Shown here piece by piece: positions 35,278-43,242 of a stretch of 64,000 nt of DNA. Numbering within the stretch: the first letter of the stretch is position 1; each line of letters begins with the position of its first letter. Origin of the DNA: Brumimicrobium sp041655765 (GTDB lineage Bacteria > Bacteroidota > Bacteroidia > Flavobacteriales_D > Crocinitomicaceae); assembly GCA_041655765.1 (NCBI GenBank), contig JBBAEU010000001.1, positions 333,868-397,867 of the forward strand, written 5' to 3'. The position numbers and the translations under genes were made by a program. The notes under the pieces are model-generated. The model did not search any database and was not told the DNA's origin. It was given only the letters and a program-made list of their open reading frames with translations.

Positions 35278-35335
35278 GAAAATAAAGAGGCATAAAAAAA
35301 AATACATGAAGAAATCTTAAATATACTGATTTCCC

Positions 35336-36217
35336 TTAGAAATTAAATTTGATACTTAATTGAACTCCCAGTTGACTAAAGTTGGTTTTCGTTGCAAGTT
35401 CTTCTTTTGGTTTATTCACATCGTAATTGGGATTAGTTAATTCATTATTTGATTCACTTGTTAATTCATCTACGTAATCAATTTCCAATACGTATTTAGC
35501 TGTGCTTGGATCTCCAACAATATCAACTCCATTATATTTGAATGAAGTAAAATCTCTTCTTTTGGCTTTTACATTTAAACTTGTATAAAATACTTCAAGG
35601 TTAATGTCCATAAAATCAAATACTTTATACCCTAACCCGAGAGCACCTCGATATCCAATTGTAAAACTTCCACTAGTTTTAGTTTCTACATCAATTTTTG
35701 TTTCAATTAAACCTGCAGGAAGAAGGTGAGTTATTTTCTTTTGATCCTTGATTCCTGTTGTGTACCCTGCTAAAGGAAGAACTAACCCTGCTTTTGCATA
35801 ACCATAAACTTTTTCTCCTCCTGTGTTAAAGACAAGAGAAGGCAATGCTCTAAATTGATTAGAATTTGCAACCGTTTTATCATATCCATACTTTTCGGGG
35901 TCATTTGTGTTTCGATTATCCATTACGGTTTCTGCACCGACAAAATAATTAAAACCCAACTCTACTCCCACGTATTTATTGAACATGTATCCTGGTGTTA
36001 AGGTGATATTTGCTCCTTGACCCAAGGTTCCTAACATGTTTTTCTCGTAAGAGTTATCAGGATTATCAAAGTCTTGATAATTATCTGCACCCAAAACAGT
36101 TTCTGGCAATGCCCAACCATAACCACCTCCGATTTCAAGATAAAGTTTTTGTGCTTGTAGATTTCCTGTAAACAAGATAGTAAAGCTAAGTATCGCAATA
36201 AAGAATATTTTTTTCAT
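35336..36217 (-). CDS. Outer membrane beta-barrel protein, tandem paralogue A
   Basis: 293 aa with a signal peptide (MKKIFFIAILSFTILFTGNL, cleavage after LQAQ). Repeated amphipathic strands (GYMFNKYVGVELGFNYFVG, YGYAKAGLVLPLAGY, DFMDINLEVFYTSLNVKAKR) and the terminal aromatic NFSQLGVQLSIKFNF, a BAM-recognised beta-signal, point to an eight- to ten-stranded barrel of the OmpW/porin_OMP_bbrl type. The gene downstream of a terminator at 36348-37223 is a clear paralogue. Function unknown. Own promoter at 36238-36245. Confidence 0.85.
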   Translation of the reverse strand: MKKIFFIAILSFTILFTGNLQAQKLYLEIGGGYGWALPETVLGADNYQDFDNPDNSYEKNMLGTLGQGANITLTPGYMFNKYVGVELGFNYFVGAETVMDNRNTNDPEKYGYDKTVANSNQFRALPSLVFNTGGEKVYGYAKAGLVLPLAGYTTGIKDQKKITHLLPAGLIETKIDVETKTSGSFTIGYRGALGLGYKVFDFMDINLEVFYTSLNVKAKRRDFTSFKYNGVDIVGDPSTAKYVLEIDYVDELTSESNNELTNPNYDVNKPKEELATKTNFSQLGVQLSIKFNF

Positions 36218-36237
36218 AGTTAAATTTTATAATGTTT

Positions 36238-36245
36238 CAAATATA
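36238..36245 (-). promoter_or_regulatory. Promoter of outer-membrane paralogue A (TTG-N19-TATATTTG)
   Basis: Minus-strand TATATTTG, 20 nt before the ATG, with TTG 19 nt upstream (36265-36267). A good full match to the Bacteroidota promoter. Confidence 0.6.
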
Positions 36246-36290
36246 TATGTTTAAATTCTAAAATCAAGTTAAGATTTGAATAAATTATAC

Positions 36291-36323
36291 AAAAAAAAGC
36301 CTGTAAAGAATTATTACAGGCTT
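36291..36323 (-). terminator. Rho-independent terminator after outer-membrane paralogue B
   Basis: A 10-bp stem (AAGCCTGTAA at 36297-36306 with TTACAGGCTT at 36314-36323, loop 7 nt). On the minus strand it runs into eight Ts (36291-36298). It ends the transcript of 36348-37223 before the promoter of paralogue A, so the two paralogues are separately transcribed. Confidence 0.85.
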
Positions 36324-36347
36324 CGAAAATCATATAGCTTCAGCTAA

Positions 36348-37223
36348 TTAAAATCTAAACTTAAGTCCTATTTGAACGCCAAATTGACTAAAATTTGTTT
36401 TTGATGCTAAATCTTCTTTCGGTTTATTCAAATCAACATTAGGATTGAAACCATCATTATTTGAAGAACTATTTAACTCATCAACAAATTCAGTTTCTAC
36501 ACTATAAGTTGGTGCACCAGAAAGCGGATTGCTTCCGTCAGGAGCTGTATATGAAGTTATGGTTTGTGTTTTTGACTTAATGTGTAAACCTGTGTAAAAC
36601 ACCTCTAGGTTAATATCCATAAAATCAAGAACTTTATACCCCAAACCAACTGAACCTCTAAAACCAAGGGATAAATTTCCTTTTGATTCAGTATCAATTG
36701 TTGTTGTATTGTCAATACCTGCAACACTTACAATATCAGTTCTTTGACTGGCTGTTTTTCCAGATACTGGAAGAACCAATCCTGCTTTTGCATAACCGTA
36801 TAATGCATCACCACCTGTGTTAAACACTAATGAGGGGATAATTCTAAATTGGTTAGACTTTGCAGTAATCTCTGAAGACTTTGAAGAAGCAAGGGTTACG
36901 GATTCTTCACTATCATAATAAACTCTTGATTCAGAACCTAAAAAGTAATTTAATCCTATTTCAACTCCAAGATAATCATTAAACATATAGCCAGGAGTTA
37001 CAGTTATATTTGCTCCTTTTCCAAGTGTACCATAGATATTTTTAACAGAGCTATTTTGAGGATTATCAATGTCATAGAATACTTCTTGACCTATAACACT
37101 TTCATTCATCCCCAAGCCATAGCCTCCGTTTACATCAACGTAAAAACTTTGTGCTTGTGCTTTTCCAGCAAACAATAGAGCAATACCCATTACTCCTGTA
37201 AAAATTATTTTTTTCATATTCAC
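36348..37223 (-). CDS. Outer membrane beta-barrel protein, tandem paralogue B
   Basis: 291 aa. It starts MNMKKIIFTGVMGIALLFAG (the second Met, two codons later, is also possible), with cleavage after KAQAQ. It shares its layout with the upstream-numbered paralogue at 35336: GTLGKGANITVTPGYMFN, GLNYFLGSE, SLVFNTGGDALYGYAKAG, YKVLDFMDINLEVFYTGL and the closing NFSQFGVQIGLKFRF. Outer-membrane barrel of unknown cargo. The two genes are a tandem duplication with separate promoters and diverged loops. Confidence 0.85.
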   Translation of the reverse strand: MNMKKIIFTGVMGIALLFAGKAQAQSFYVDVNGGYGLGMNESVIGQEVFYDIDNPQNSSVKNIYGTLGKGANITVTPGYMFNDYLGVEIGLNYFLGSESRVYYDSEESVTLASSKSSEITAKSNQFRIIPSLVFNTGGDALYGYAKAGLVLPVSGKTASQRTDIVSVAGIDNTTTIDTESKGNLSLGFRGSVGLGYKVLDFMDINLEVFYTGLHIKSKTQTITSYTAPDGSNPLSGAPTYSVETEFVDELNSSSNNDGFNPNVDLNKPKEDLASKTNFSQFGVQIGLKFRF

Positions 37224-37249
37224 TTATTTTGTTTCTATCTATAATTACC

Positions 37250-37257
37250 CAAATATA
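37250..37257 (-). promoter_or_regulatory. Promoter of outer-membrane paralogue B (TTG-N23-TATATTTG)
   Basis: Minus-strand TATATTTG, 26 nt before the ATG at 37223, with TTG at 37281-37283, 23 nt away. Confidence 0.5.
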
Positions 37258-37348
37258 CGTAGTTAAAAATCAGAATGTTACAAAATTAAACAATTTCTTA
37301 AAAAAGTAATAAAAATCATATTTAACATATTGTATTTTATTGACAGAT

Positions 37349-38290
37349 TTAATCCCCTTCTCTCCTTTTCTTTGGCAAAATAGGCATGTCAATCATACGT
37401 GCGTAAACAGCCATAACTTTAGCACCCAAGAATATAATTTGAGATGTGTAAAATATCCAGGCCAGTATAGCAAGCATTGTTCCCGCGATTCCGCTATTGG
37501 CTGCAAAAAAGAAATTTGATAAATAATAATTTATTAACAATTGTCCCAAATACAACATAAAAGAAGTGAAAAGCGCACCTATCATGGCTAACCTCCATCT
37601 TACTATACCATTGTGAAGAAATTTAAAAACAAAAGTGAAGGCTATAAAATTGATAAAAAGGATTGAGAAATGTTCTAAGAAAGAATATAGTAACGCTTGT
37701 GATTTACTTCCGTCAGATAACAGTTCAGCACTTAATCCGATGAGTATAGACTGAAAGAAATAAATCACAACAATGACAATTCCAAATATCGCCATTAATC
37801 CGAAAGAAATGAGGCGTTTTAATAAGTTATCCAGAAGCCTACTATTATAACGGTAGTCATATTCATTTTTTATTCCAAAAAAGGCGTTTAAACTTTTGCT
37901 AAGGGAATTAAACATGGCTGTAGAAGTAAATATCAGGGCGATAATGCCGACAATTTGTAGCACTTTATTTGGCCCTTTACCAATGTTGTATTTGTACATT
38001 AAATCTGTTAAAGGTGTAAGATCGGTAATGCCCATATTTGACTCTAAAAGATGAGTTACAATTTCAATCACACGGTCTTGACCTACAATTAATCCAAAAT
38101 ATGTAATCGACAAATAAATAATTGGAACCAAAGCAATTATGGCATAGTATGCCAGCGCAGCGCCATGCATAAAACTGTCTTCCTCAACAAATTCAACAAC
38201 GCTTTTTTTAAGCAAATCTGCATTGTCTTTTATTCGAGGAATAAACCTGCTGCGAGTTTTTTTACTATTTTCCTTTGTTTTTTTGGACAT
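37349..38290 (-). CDS. YihY/BrkB family membrane protein
   Basis: 313 aa. Six hydrophobic helices in the YihY (once called RNase BN) arrangement: FMHGAALAYYAIIALVPIIYL, VLQIVGIIALIFTSTAMFNSL, GLMAIFGIVIVVIYFFQS, LFINFIAFTFVFKFLHNG, AMIGALFTSFMLYLGQ and GIAGTMLAILAWIFYTSQII. The N-terminus is basic (SKKTKENSKKTRSRF). The family's function is unsettled (transport or lipid handling is suspected). The start overlaps the ABC ATPase gene by 26 nt, and with the methyltransferase the three form one operon. Confidence 0.88.
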   Translation of the reverse strand: MSKKTKENSKKTRSRFIPRIKDNADLLKKSVVEFVEEDSFMHGAALAYYAIIALVPIIYLSITYFGLIVGQDRVIEIVTHLLESNMGITDLTPLTDLMYKYNIGKGPNKVLQIVGIIALIFTSTAMFNSLSKSLNAFFGIKNEYDYRYNSRLLDNLLKRLISFGLMAIFGIVIVVIYFFQSILIGLSAELLSDGSKSQALLYSFLEHFSILFINFIAFTFVFKFLHNGIVRWRLAMIGALFTSFMLYLGQLLINYYLSNFFFAANSGIAGTMLAILAWIFYTSQIIFLGAKVMAVYARMIDMPILPKKRREGD

Positions 38291-39212
38291 AGATTTTATC
38301 TACATTTTCTAATTGATTGGATGAATATAAAACAATTTTTCTTCCGTTTTCAAGTTTGAAGTAATTTGCATACAAATAACCTCTATAATTTGAATATAAG
38401 AATTTTATTTTAACCTGGAAAGTTTTTTCTTTTTCTTCTAAAAAGTATTGCGTTGGCCTAAATAGAATTTGTTTCCCTTCATGATAAATGCTATTCAATT
38501 CACCAAAAAACCTTCCTTCAAATAAATTTTTAGGATTCAAATAAGCACTTTGTGGCGAATATTTTCTGGTTATTTTTCCTTCTCTAATTAATAGAATTTT
38601 ATCCGACCAAGCCAGAGCTTCTGCGCCATTATGGGTAACTAATATCACGCCCATTCCTCTTAATTCAACCAATTGTTTTAAGTATTCTCCTATCTTTTGA
38701 TGAAGGTGAAAATCAAAATGTACAAAAGGTTCATCCAATAGCAAATATTTGGGTTCTTTCGCCAAAGCACAAGCCATGGTAACTCTTTGTTTTTCACCAC
38801 CTGAAATGTCTTTCGACTGTAAATCTTTGATTTCATTCAATTCAAAAACATCAATTAATTCTGCCAAAAATCTTTCCCTTATTTCGTTGGTTAAATGATG
38901 CAATTGATTGTCGATATTTTCTGTTACAGTAAAGAAATTGTCTAATTCAAACAACTGATTAACAATTGCAATTTCTGGATGACCTGGCTTTAAAAGATCG
39001 TTTGGATTTGGCAAAACCTCACCATCAATGATAATCTTGCCATTCTTCAGAGGTAATAATCCAGCTAAACATTTCAATAATGTTGATTTTCCTGCTCCGC
39101 TGGGTCCTACAACACTAATTATTTCTCTAGGTTTTAGTCTTACATTAACATCCGATAAAATTTTATTTTCATCAGCGTAATCAAAATCAATATGTATTGC
39201 TTCTAATGACAA
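38265..39212 (-). CDS. ABC transporter ATP-binding protein with C-terminal accessory domain (orphan)
   Basis: 315 aa. The ATPase domain has Walker A GPSGAGKS (36-43), signature SGGEKQRVTMACALA, Walker B YLLLDEPFVHFD and the H-loop VILVTHNGAEAL, all intact. The last about 90 residues (HEGKQILFRPTQYF, FQVKIKFLYSNYRGYLYANYF, GRKIVLYSSNQ) look like a TOBE-type beta domain, as in importers of the PotA/CysA/FbpC kind. No permease or binding protein gene is adjacent, so its partner lies elsewhere or is unknown. Overlaps YihY; follows the methyltransferase by 2 nt. Confidence 0.85.
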   Translation of the reverse strand: MSLEAIHIDFDYADENKILSDVNVRLKPREIISVVGPSGAGKSTLLKCLAGLLPLKNGKIIIDGEVLPNPNDLLKPGHPEIAIVNQLFELDNFFTVTENIDNQLHHLTNEIRERFLAELIDVFELNEIKDLQSKDISGGEKQRVTMACALAKEPKYLLLDEPFVHFDFHLHQKIGEYLKQLVELRGMGVILVTHNGAEALAWSDKILLIREGKITRKYSPQSAYLNPKNLFEGRFFGELNSIYHEGKQILFRPTQYFLEEKEKTFQVKIKFLYSNYRGYLYANYFKLENGRKIVLYSSNQLENVDKIYVQKNKGK

Positions 39213-39214
39213 AG

Positions 39215-39994
39215 TTATGTGAGTGGTTTTCTTGCGATGTACAGTATTTCTGTTTTTGCCAATCTAAAATAATCGATTTGTTCTTGTGTAAATTCTTTTT
39301 CCACTACAAACTCATCTACTTGGAATCCTGCCTTTCTGAGCCAATCGGGATAGTCTCTTCCAAACAATCTCAGATGGTCTTTCTGCCAAAAGTGTTTTTC
39401 ACGTTCCGCTGGTGATGTAATCGTTGGGTCTTCATACGTAACTTCCCTTGAAAGATCTTGTGGCACTTGCATAATTCCCCAACCACCTGGTTTTAATACA
39501 CGATACAATTCTTTCATACACTGAATTGGATCATCAACATGTTCCATCACATGATTGCAAAAAGTTACATCAAAACGATTATCTTCAAGCGGAATTTCAT
39601 GTAAGTCAAAGTGCATATCTGCAATTGGGGAAACCAAATCTCCGGTTAAGTACTTTAAATTTGCTTGTTTTTTAAACAATCCATGAAAACATTGCTCTGG
39701 TGCAATGTGAAGCAATTCAATTGGTTTTGAAAAAAAATCGGTGTGTTCCTTTAAATAAAACCAAATTAGACGATGGCGTTCCAAAGTAAGGTCGTATGGA
39801 CATAAAACATTTTCCCTATGAGACACGCTAGAACCATAAGAGAGAAACTTTCTAAAAGAGCGTTCACAAACAGGACATTCAACTTCGTTACCTTTATAGA
39901 TAATCGGTGCAACGCTTCTAAAAACATAACTCAATCGAATCAACAATGGTCGCGGCAAAGTATTTAAGAGATATTTATATATTTTCTTTATCAT
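39215..39994 (-). CDS. Class I SAM-dependent methyltransferase with N-terminal Cys motif
   Basis: 259 aa from the ATG at 39994. A TTG at 40003 could start a longer frame but lies inside the -7 box, so I reject it. After a hydrophobic N-terminus there is ECPVCERSF (Cys40, Cys43) and LCPYDLTLERHR (Cys65, Asp68). Relatives usually have a fourth Cys (CPNC). Motif I-like LLHIAPE, then GDLVSP, FDVTFCNHVMEHVDDP and RVLKPGGWGIMQVPQ follow, the standard methyltransferase core. Substrate unknown. Operon head for ABC ATPase and YihY; divergent from a DUF4421 gene. Confidence 0.88.
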   Translation of the reverse strand: MIKKIYKYLLNTLPRPLLIRLSYVFRSVAPIIYKGNEVECPVCERSFRKFLSYGSSVSHRENVLCPYDLTLERHRLIWFYLKEHTDFFSKPIELLHIAPEQCFHGLFKKQANLKYLTGDLVSPIADMHFDLHEIPLEDNRFDVTFCNHVMEHVDDPIQCMKELYRVLKPGGWGIMQVPQDLSREVTYEDPTITSPAEREKHFWQKDHLRLFGRDYPDWLRKAGFQVDEFVVEKEFTQEQIDYFRLAKTEILYIARKPLT

Positions 39995-40000
39995 AGAAAG

Positions 40001-40008
40001 CAAAGTTA
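40001..40008 (-). promoter_or_regulatory. Promoter of the methyltransferase-ABC-YihY operon (TTG-N22-TAACTTTG)
   Basis: Minus-strand TAACTTTG, then CTTTCT and ATG at 39994 (6 nt apart). TTG lies at 40031-40033, 22 nt upstream. Predicts a leaderless mRNA. Confidence 0.6.
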
Positions 40009-40078
40009 ATGTAAATTCGATTTTTTACCACAAAAATATAAAGTGATTGCATTTTATGTAATTTTACGTGAAAAAATG

Positions 40079-40086
40079 TACTTTTG
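40079..40086 (+). promoter_or_regulatory. -7 promoter box of the DUF4421 gene
   Basis: TACTTTTG, then CAGCCG and the ATG at 40093. The TTG at 40084 belongs to this box and is not a start codon. Box-to-start distance is 6 nt. The nearest TTG (40047-40049) is 29 nt away, too far for a standard -33. Confidence 0.55.
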
Positions 40087-40092
40087 CAGCCG

Positions 40093-41079
40093 ATGAAACT
40101 TCTTTTTTGTTCAGTCATATTAGTATTTGTCATTTTTAATGCAAAAGCGCAAGAAAATGATTCTCCTATTGAATCTTATCGAAACAATGTGGTTTTACAT
40201 ACCTCTTTATCTTATCGAGATGCACCATTTACAATAGAAGGAGATTTTGGGCAAATTGACAAATTAGATTTTAAATCAAACCTAAACTTAGCACATGGAA
40301 TTGGTATTGCCTACAAATGGTTTGCCCTAAATATCAACTACAAGATACCAAGTTATTTTAGAAACACTGATAAATATGGGAAAACAACCTATTTTGATGT
40401 TGGATTACAATTTTCTATAAAAAAATGGTATTTCCATCTTGACTTCCGTGATTACAATGGATATTCAATAAAAGATGCCAGTCACATCTCTCCAGATATT
40501 CAAACCACTTCAACGGATTTTCATATCAACTCAGATTTACGGTTTCTTTTTTTTAGTCTTAATGCCTATTTTTTGTTAAAAAACGATATTAACATGAAGG
40601 CCGCATTAGGAGTTGTAGGAAGATATACACAACCTGCGCATGGATTCTATTGGAAATTTTTCTTAAATACTTATGGGATTTCTCGCAGAGGAGGACTCTT
40701 TCCATATCATTTTTTTGATAATGCAGATCCTGTTTTTGAGGCCTCTAATATGTCAGCCATCGAAATTGGTGGTGCGCCAGGTTATACATATATCAATAAT
40801 ATTAATGGTTGGCAATTCGGCACATTTGCAGGGTTAAGTGGTGCATTACAAATAAAATCTTATCAAAGACATGGAGAAAGTACTGGCTCAATTGGATTTG
40901 CGCCTTATATTGATTTTCGCTTACAAGGTGGATACAATATTGACCGTTGGTTTTTGATGTTAACAAGCGTTTTTGATTATAAATTTATCAATCACAAAGT
41001 CCTGAATTACAACCAACTCTACTACAATATTCAGTTAACTTATGGTTATCGATTTAAGGAAAAAGATAAGAAAAAATAA
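40093..41079 (+). CDS. DUF4421 family outer-membrane protein
   Basis: 328 aa from the ATG at 40093 (signal MKLLFCSVILVFVIFNAKA, then Q). The mature protein starts ESYRNNVVLHTSLSYRDAPFTI, continues AYKWFALNINYKIPSYF and GLQFSIKKWYFHLDFRDYNGY, and is made of alternating strands to the end (LYYNIQLTYGYRF). This matches DUF4421, a barrel-like family of Bacteroidota with unknown function. Single gene, divergent from the methyltransferase operon and convergent with aroE. Confidence 0.85.
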   Translation: MKLLFCSVILVFVIFNAKAQENDSPIESYRNNVVLHTSLSYRDAPFTIEGDFGQIDKLDFKSNLNLAHGIGIAYKWFALNINYKIPSYFRNTDKYGKTTYFDVGLQFSIKKWYFHLDFRDYNGYSIKDASHISPDIQTTSTDFHINSDLRFLFFSLNAYFLLKNDINMKAALGVVGRYTQPAHGFYWKFFLNTYGISRRGGLFPYHFFDNADPVFEASNMSAIEIGGAPGYTYINNINGWQFGTFAGLSGALQIKSYQRHGESTGSIGFAPYIDFRLQGGYNIDRWFLMLTSVFDYKFINHKVLNYNQLYYNIQLTYGYRFKEKDKKK

Positions 41080-41088
41080 AACATTCCT

Positions 41089-41841
41089 TTATTGATAAAT
41101 TTCCCATGAGCGAATGGCTTGGTGCTTTAGCATTGATAATCCGTTTAAAGTATCCGCTCCGTGTTCTCTTGCTATTTGCAAAAATTTTGTTTCAGTTGGA
41201 TTGTATATTAGGTCAATGACCAAATGCTCCTCTCCCACAAACTCTATTGGAAAATTTGGTTTTTCTTCAATATTTGGAAAAGTTCCTAACGGTGTTGTAT
41301 TTATAATCAACTTAAAAGCATTGACCATGTATTGATTCACATCATTGTATCCGAAAATATTTTTATCAGGATTTGGTGTTCTTGACAAATAAGCAACATC
41401 TACTCCCAATTCTTTTAAAACATAAGCTACGGCTTTCGATGCTCCTCCAGTTCCTAAGATTAAAGCTCTTTCATGTGTCCCTTTAAAAAATGGTTTTATC
41501 GATTGTCTGAATCCATAAACATCGGTGTTGTATCCGATAGATTTTCCATTTTTAAGAGCAATCGTGTTCACCGCTCCAACTTCTTTGACTTCGTTACTTA
41601 CTTCGTCTAAAAATGGAATAATGGCTACTTTGTATGGAATTGTTACATTGATACCAGCATACTTTTGCAATTCACTTAGCACCCAGTTTTGCAATTCATT
41701 TTCATTTGCCAACTCAATATTTTCATAAGTGGCGTTAATATTTTCTTTTTTAAATTTTTCTTCAAAAAAAAGTTTAGAGAACGAGTGTGCCAAAGACTTT
41801 CCTATCAGTCCGAACTTCTGTTGATTAGCCTTTTGTTGCAT
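41089..41841 (-). CDS. aroE: Shikimate dehydrogenase
   Basis: NADPH-dependent reduction of 3-dehydroshikimate to shikimate in aromatic amino acid synthesis. 250 aa (slightly short, usual for Bacteroidota). Shikimate binding: SLAHSFSKLFF (17-26), NVTIPYK with catalytic Lys71, Asn92 (AVNTI) and Asp107 (NTDVYGF). NADP loop GTGGASKAV (130-138). C-terminal NGLSMLKHQA. The start overlaps the DUF368 gene by 17 nt; last gene of a rhodanese-DUF368-aroE operon. Confidence 0.96.
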   Translation of the reverse strand: MQQKANQQKFGLIGKSLAHSFSKLFFEEKFKKENINATYENIELANENELQNWVLSELQKYAGINVTIPYKVAIIPFLDEVSNEVKEVGAVNTIALKNGKSIGYNTDVYGFRQSIKPFFKGTHERALILGTGGASKAVAYVLKELGVDVAYLSRTPNPDKNIFGYNDVNQYMVNAFKLIINTTPLGTFPNIEEKPNFPIEFVGEEHLVIDLIYNPTETKFLQIAREHGADTLNGLSMLKHQAIRSWEIYQ

Positions 41842-42802
41842 TCCTTTTATTTTTCAATAGTGTACCCGTTTTTTCTAAAGTATAAATCACTAAAAACCCA
41901 ACTATTGCCAATAAAATGGCATAAAAAACATTAGGGTCAGTCTTTACGCCATCTACGATATTTACGTAATCCTTAGGCCACACATTGATTTGAAACCACT
42001 CTTCTCTCCCATCTGAATGTACAACAACAGGAGCATCTCCGAAGTTATTTTTCCAAGGCCAGATTTTAAGGAGTGAACCAATCAAAGTACCCGTAAGAAA
42101 AGCCAATAAGAGATTTTTGAAGTTTGCGAATAAGTATTTTAACAAATGGCTAAACGATAAAATTCCGACTAAACAACCAGTAGCAAAAACAGAGATTAGG
42201 AGTAAGTCAAATTCTTTCAATCCTCCCATTATTGTTCCATAAGACCCCATCAAAATCAAAATAAAAGCACCACTAATTCCTGGTAAAATCATGGCACAAA
42301 TCGCGATTGCACCACTGAGAAAAACGTACCATAAATCTCCCCCAGAAGCTGTAACGTGTAAAGTAGCAACATAAGCGGCACCAGCAGTTCCAAAGAACAA
42401 TACTAAGATAGTGCGAATGTTCCATTCATCAATTTGTTTAACCACAATATAAATACTCGCTAAAACAAGTCCGAAGAAGAATGCCCAAACGGTTACAGGA
42501 TATTTATAGAGCAAGAAAGTAACTACATTAGCTAGAGATAAAATGCTAATTGCAACACCAGTTAACAGAGCGACAAAAAATGTACCGTTTATGTGTTTCC
42601 AGAAAGCTTTAACCCCTTCTTTTCTGAGTATTTTAAGTGCAGTAAGATTTATACTACTTATGCTGTTAATTAATTCTTCATAAATACCAGAAATAAAAGC
42701 AATTGTACCACCAGAAACGCCAGGAACAACATCTGCTGCACCTACTGCCATTCCTCTTAGAGTAATTCCTAAGTATTGAATAAAAGTCCTTTCTTTTTTC
42801 AT
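41825..42802 (-). CDS. DUF368 family membrane protein (putative polyprenyl-phosphate transporter type)
   Basis: 325 aa with about nine transmembrane helices. The signature GAADVVPGVSGGTIAFISGIY (21-41) is repeated later as ICAMILPGISGAFILILMGSY, the inverted-repeat P-G-(V/I)-S-G motif of DUF368. Relatives in archaea and bacteria have recently been proposed to move polyprenyl phosphates back across the membrane; that role is family knowledge, not shown here. The start overlaps the rhodanese stop (TAATG). Confidence 0.9.
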   Translation of the reverse strand: MKKERTFIQYLGITLRGMAVGAADVVPGVSGGTIAFISGIYEELINSISSINLTALKILRKEGVKAFWKHINGTFFVALLTGVAISILSLANVVTFLLYKYPVTVWAFFFGLVLASIYIVVKQIDEWNIRTILVLFFGTAGAAYVATLHVTASGGDLWYVFLSGAIAICAMILPGISGAFILILMGSYGTIMGGLKEFDLLLISVFATGCLVGILSFSHLLKYLFANFKNLLLAFLTGTLIGSLLKIWPWKNNFGDAPVVVHSDGREEWFQINVWPKDYVNIVDGVKTDPNVFYAILLAIVGFLVIYTLEKTGTLLKNKRNATKG

Positions 42803-43119
42803 TAGATTATCTCGATTGAGTTATCGATTTCATTTGCGTAGGCTTGCATACCTCCAATTATATATCCTATATTCTGAAAGTGATAGTTGGTTTCTAAAAA
42901 ATTTGCAACTGCTGAAGCCCTGTCTCCAGATTTACAAATAATGTATGTTTCTTTTGTTATATCCAACTCATTTATTTTTGATTCCAACTCATTCATAGGA
43001 ATATTCAAGCAACCAATGCTCCCGACTTCGTATTCATAGTTGTCTCTAACATCAATAATGGTAACAGATTTATCATCCTTCAATGCTTTGGCCAATTCTT
43101 GAACTGAAATTTCTTTCAT
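42802..43119 (-). CDS. Rhodanese-like domain protein
   Basis: 105 aa from the ATG at 43119. The longer frame to 43191 contains the -7 box (43135-43142) and is rejected. Single rhodanese domain: TIIDVRDNYEYEVGSIGCLNIP and the active loop ICKSGDRA with Cys62. It may carry persulfide sulfur or act as a redox partner. First gene of the operon with DUF368 and aroE. Cytoplasmic, no signal peptide. Confidence 0.9.
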   Translation of the reverse strand: MKEISVQELAKALKDDKSVTIIDVRDNYEYEVGSIGCLNIPMNELESKINELDITKETYIICKSGDRASAVANFLETNYHFQNIGYIIGGMQAYANEIDNSIEII

Positions 43120-43134
43120 TATATTTTTTTTTGA

Positions 43135-43142
43135 CAAATCTA
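43135..43142 (-). promoter_or_regulatory. -7 promoter box of the rhodanese-DUF368-aroE operon
   Basis: Minus-strand TAGATTTG, 15 nt before the ATG at 43119. It decides the short start of the rhodanese gene. Confidence 0.5.
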
Positions 43143-43214
43143 CTAAAATATTATTGAACGATTTGAATAACAAAAAATAAATAGAATCCAATTGTTGCCT
43201 GATTATAAAAACAC

Positions 43215-43222
43215 TATATTTA
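43215..43222 (+). promoter_or_regulatory. Promoter of the M42 peptidase gene (TTG-N20-TATATTTA)
   Basis: TTG at 43192-43194, 20 nt spacer, TATATTTA (last base off consensus), 20 nt before the ATG. Confidence 0.45.
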
Positions 43223-43242
43223 GCGATTAAAAAAATAAGATA

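Noticed and set aside
43120..43191. N-terminal extension of the rhodanese protein
   Set aside because: Contains the -7 box and has no rhodanese homology.
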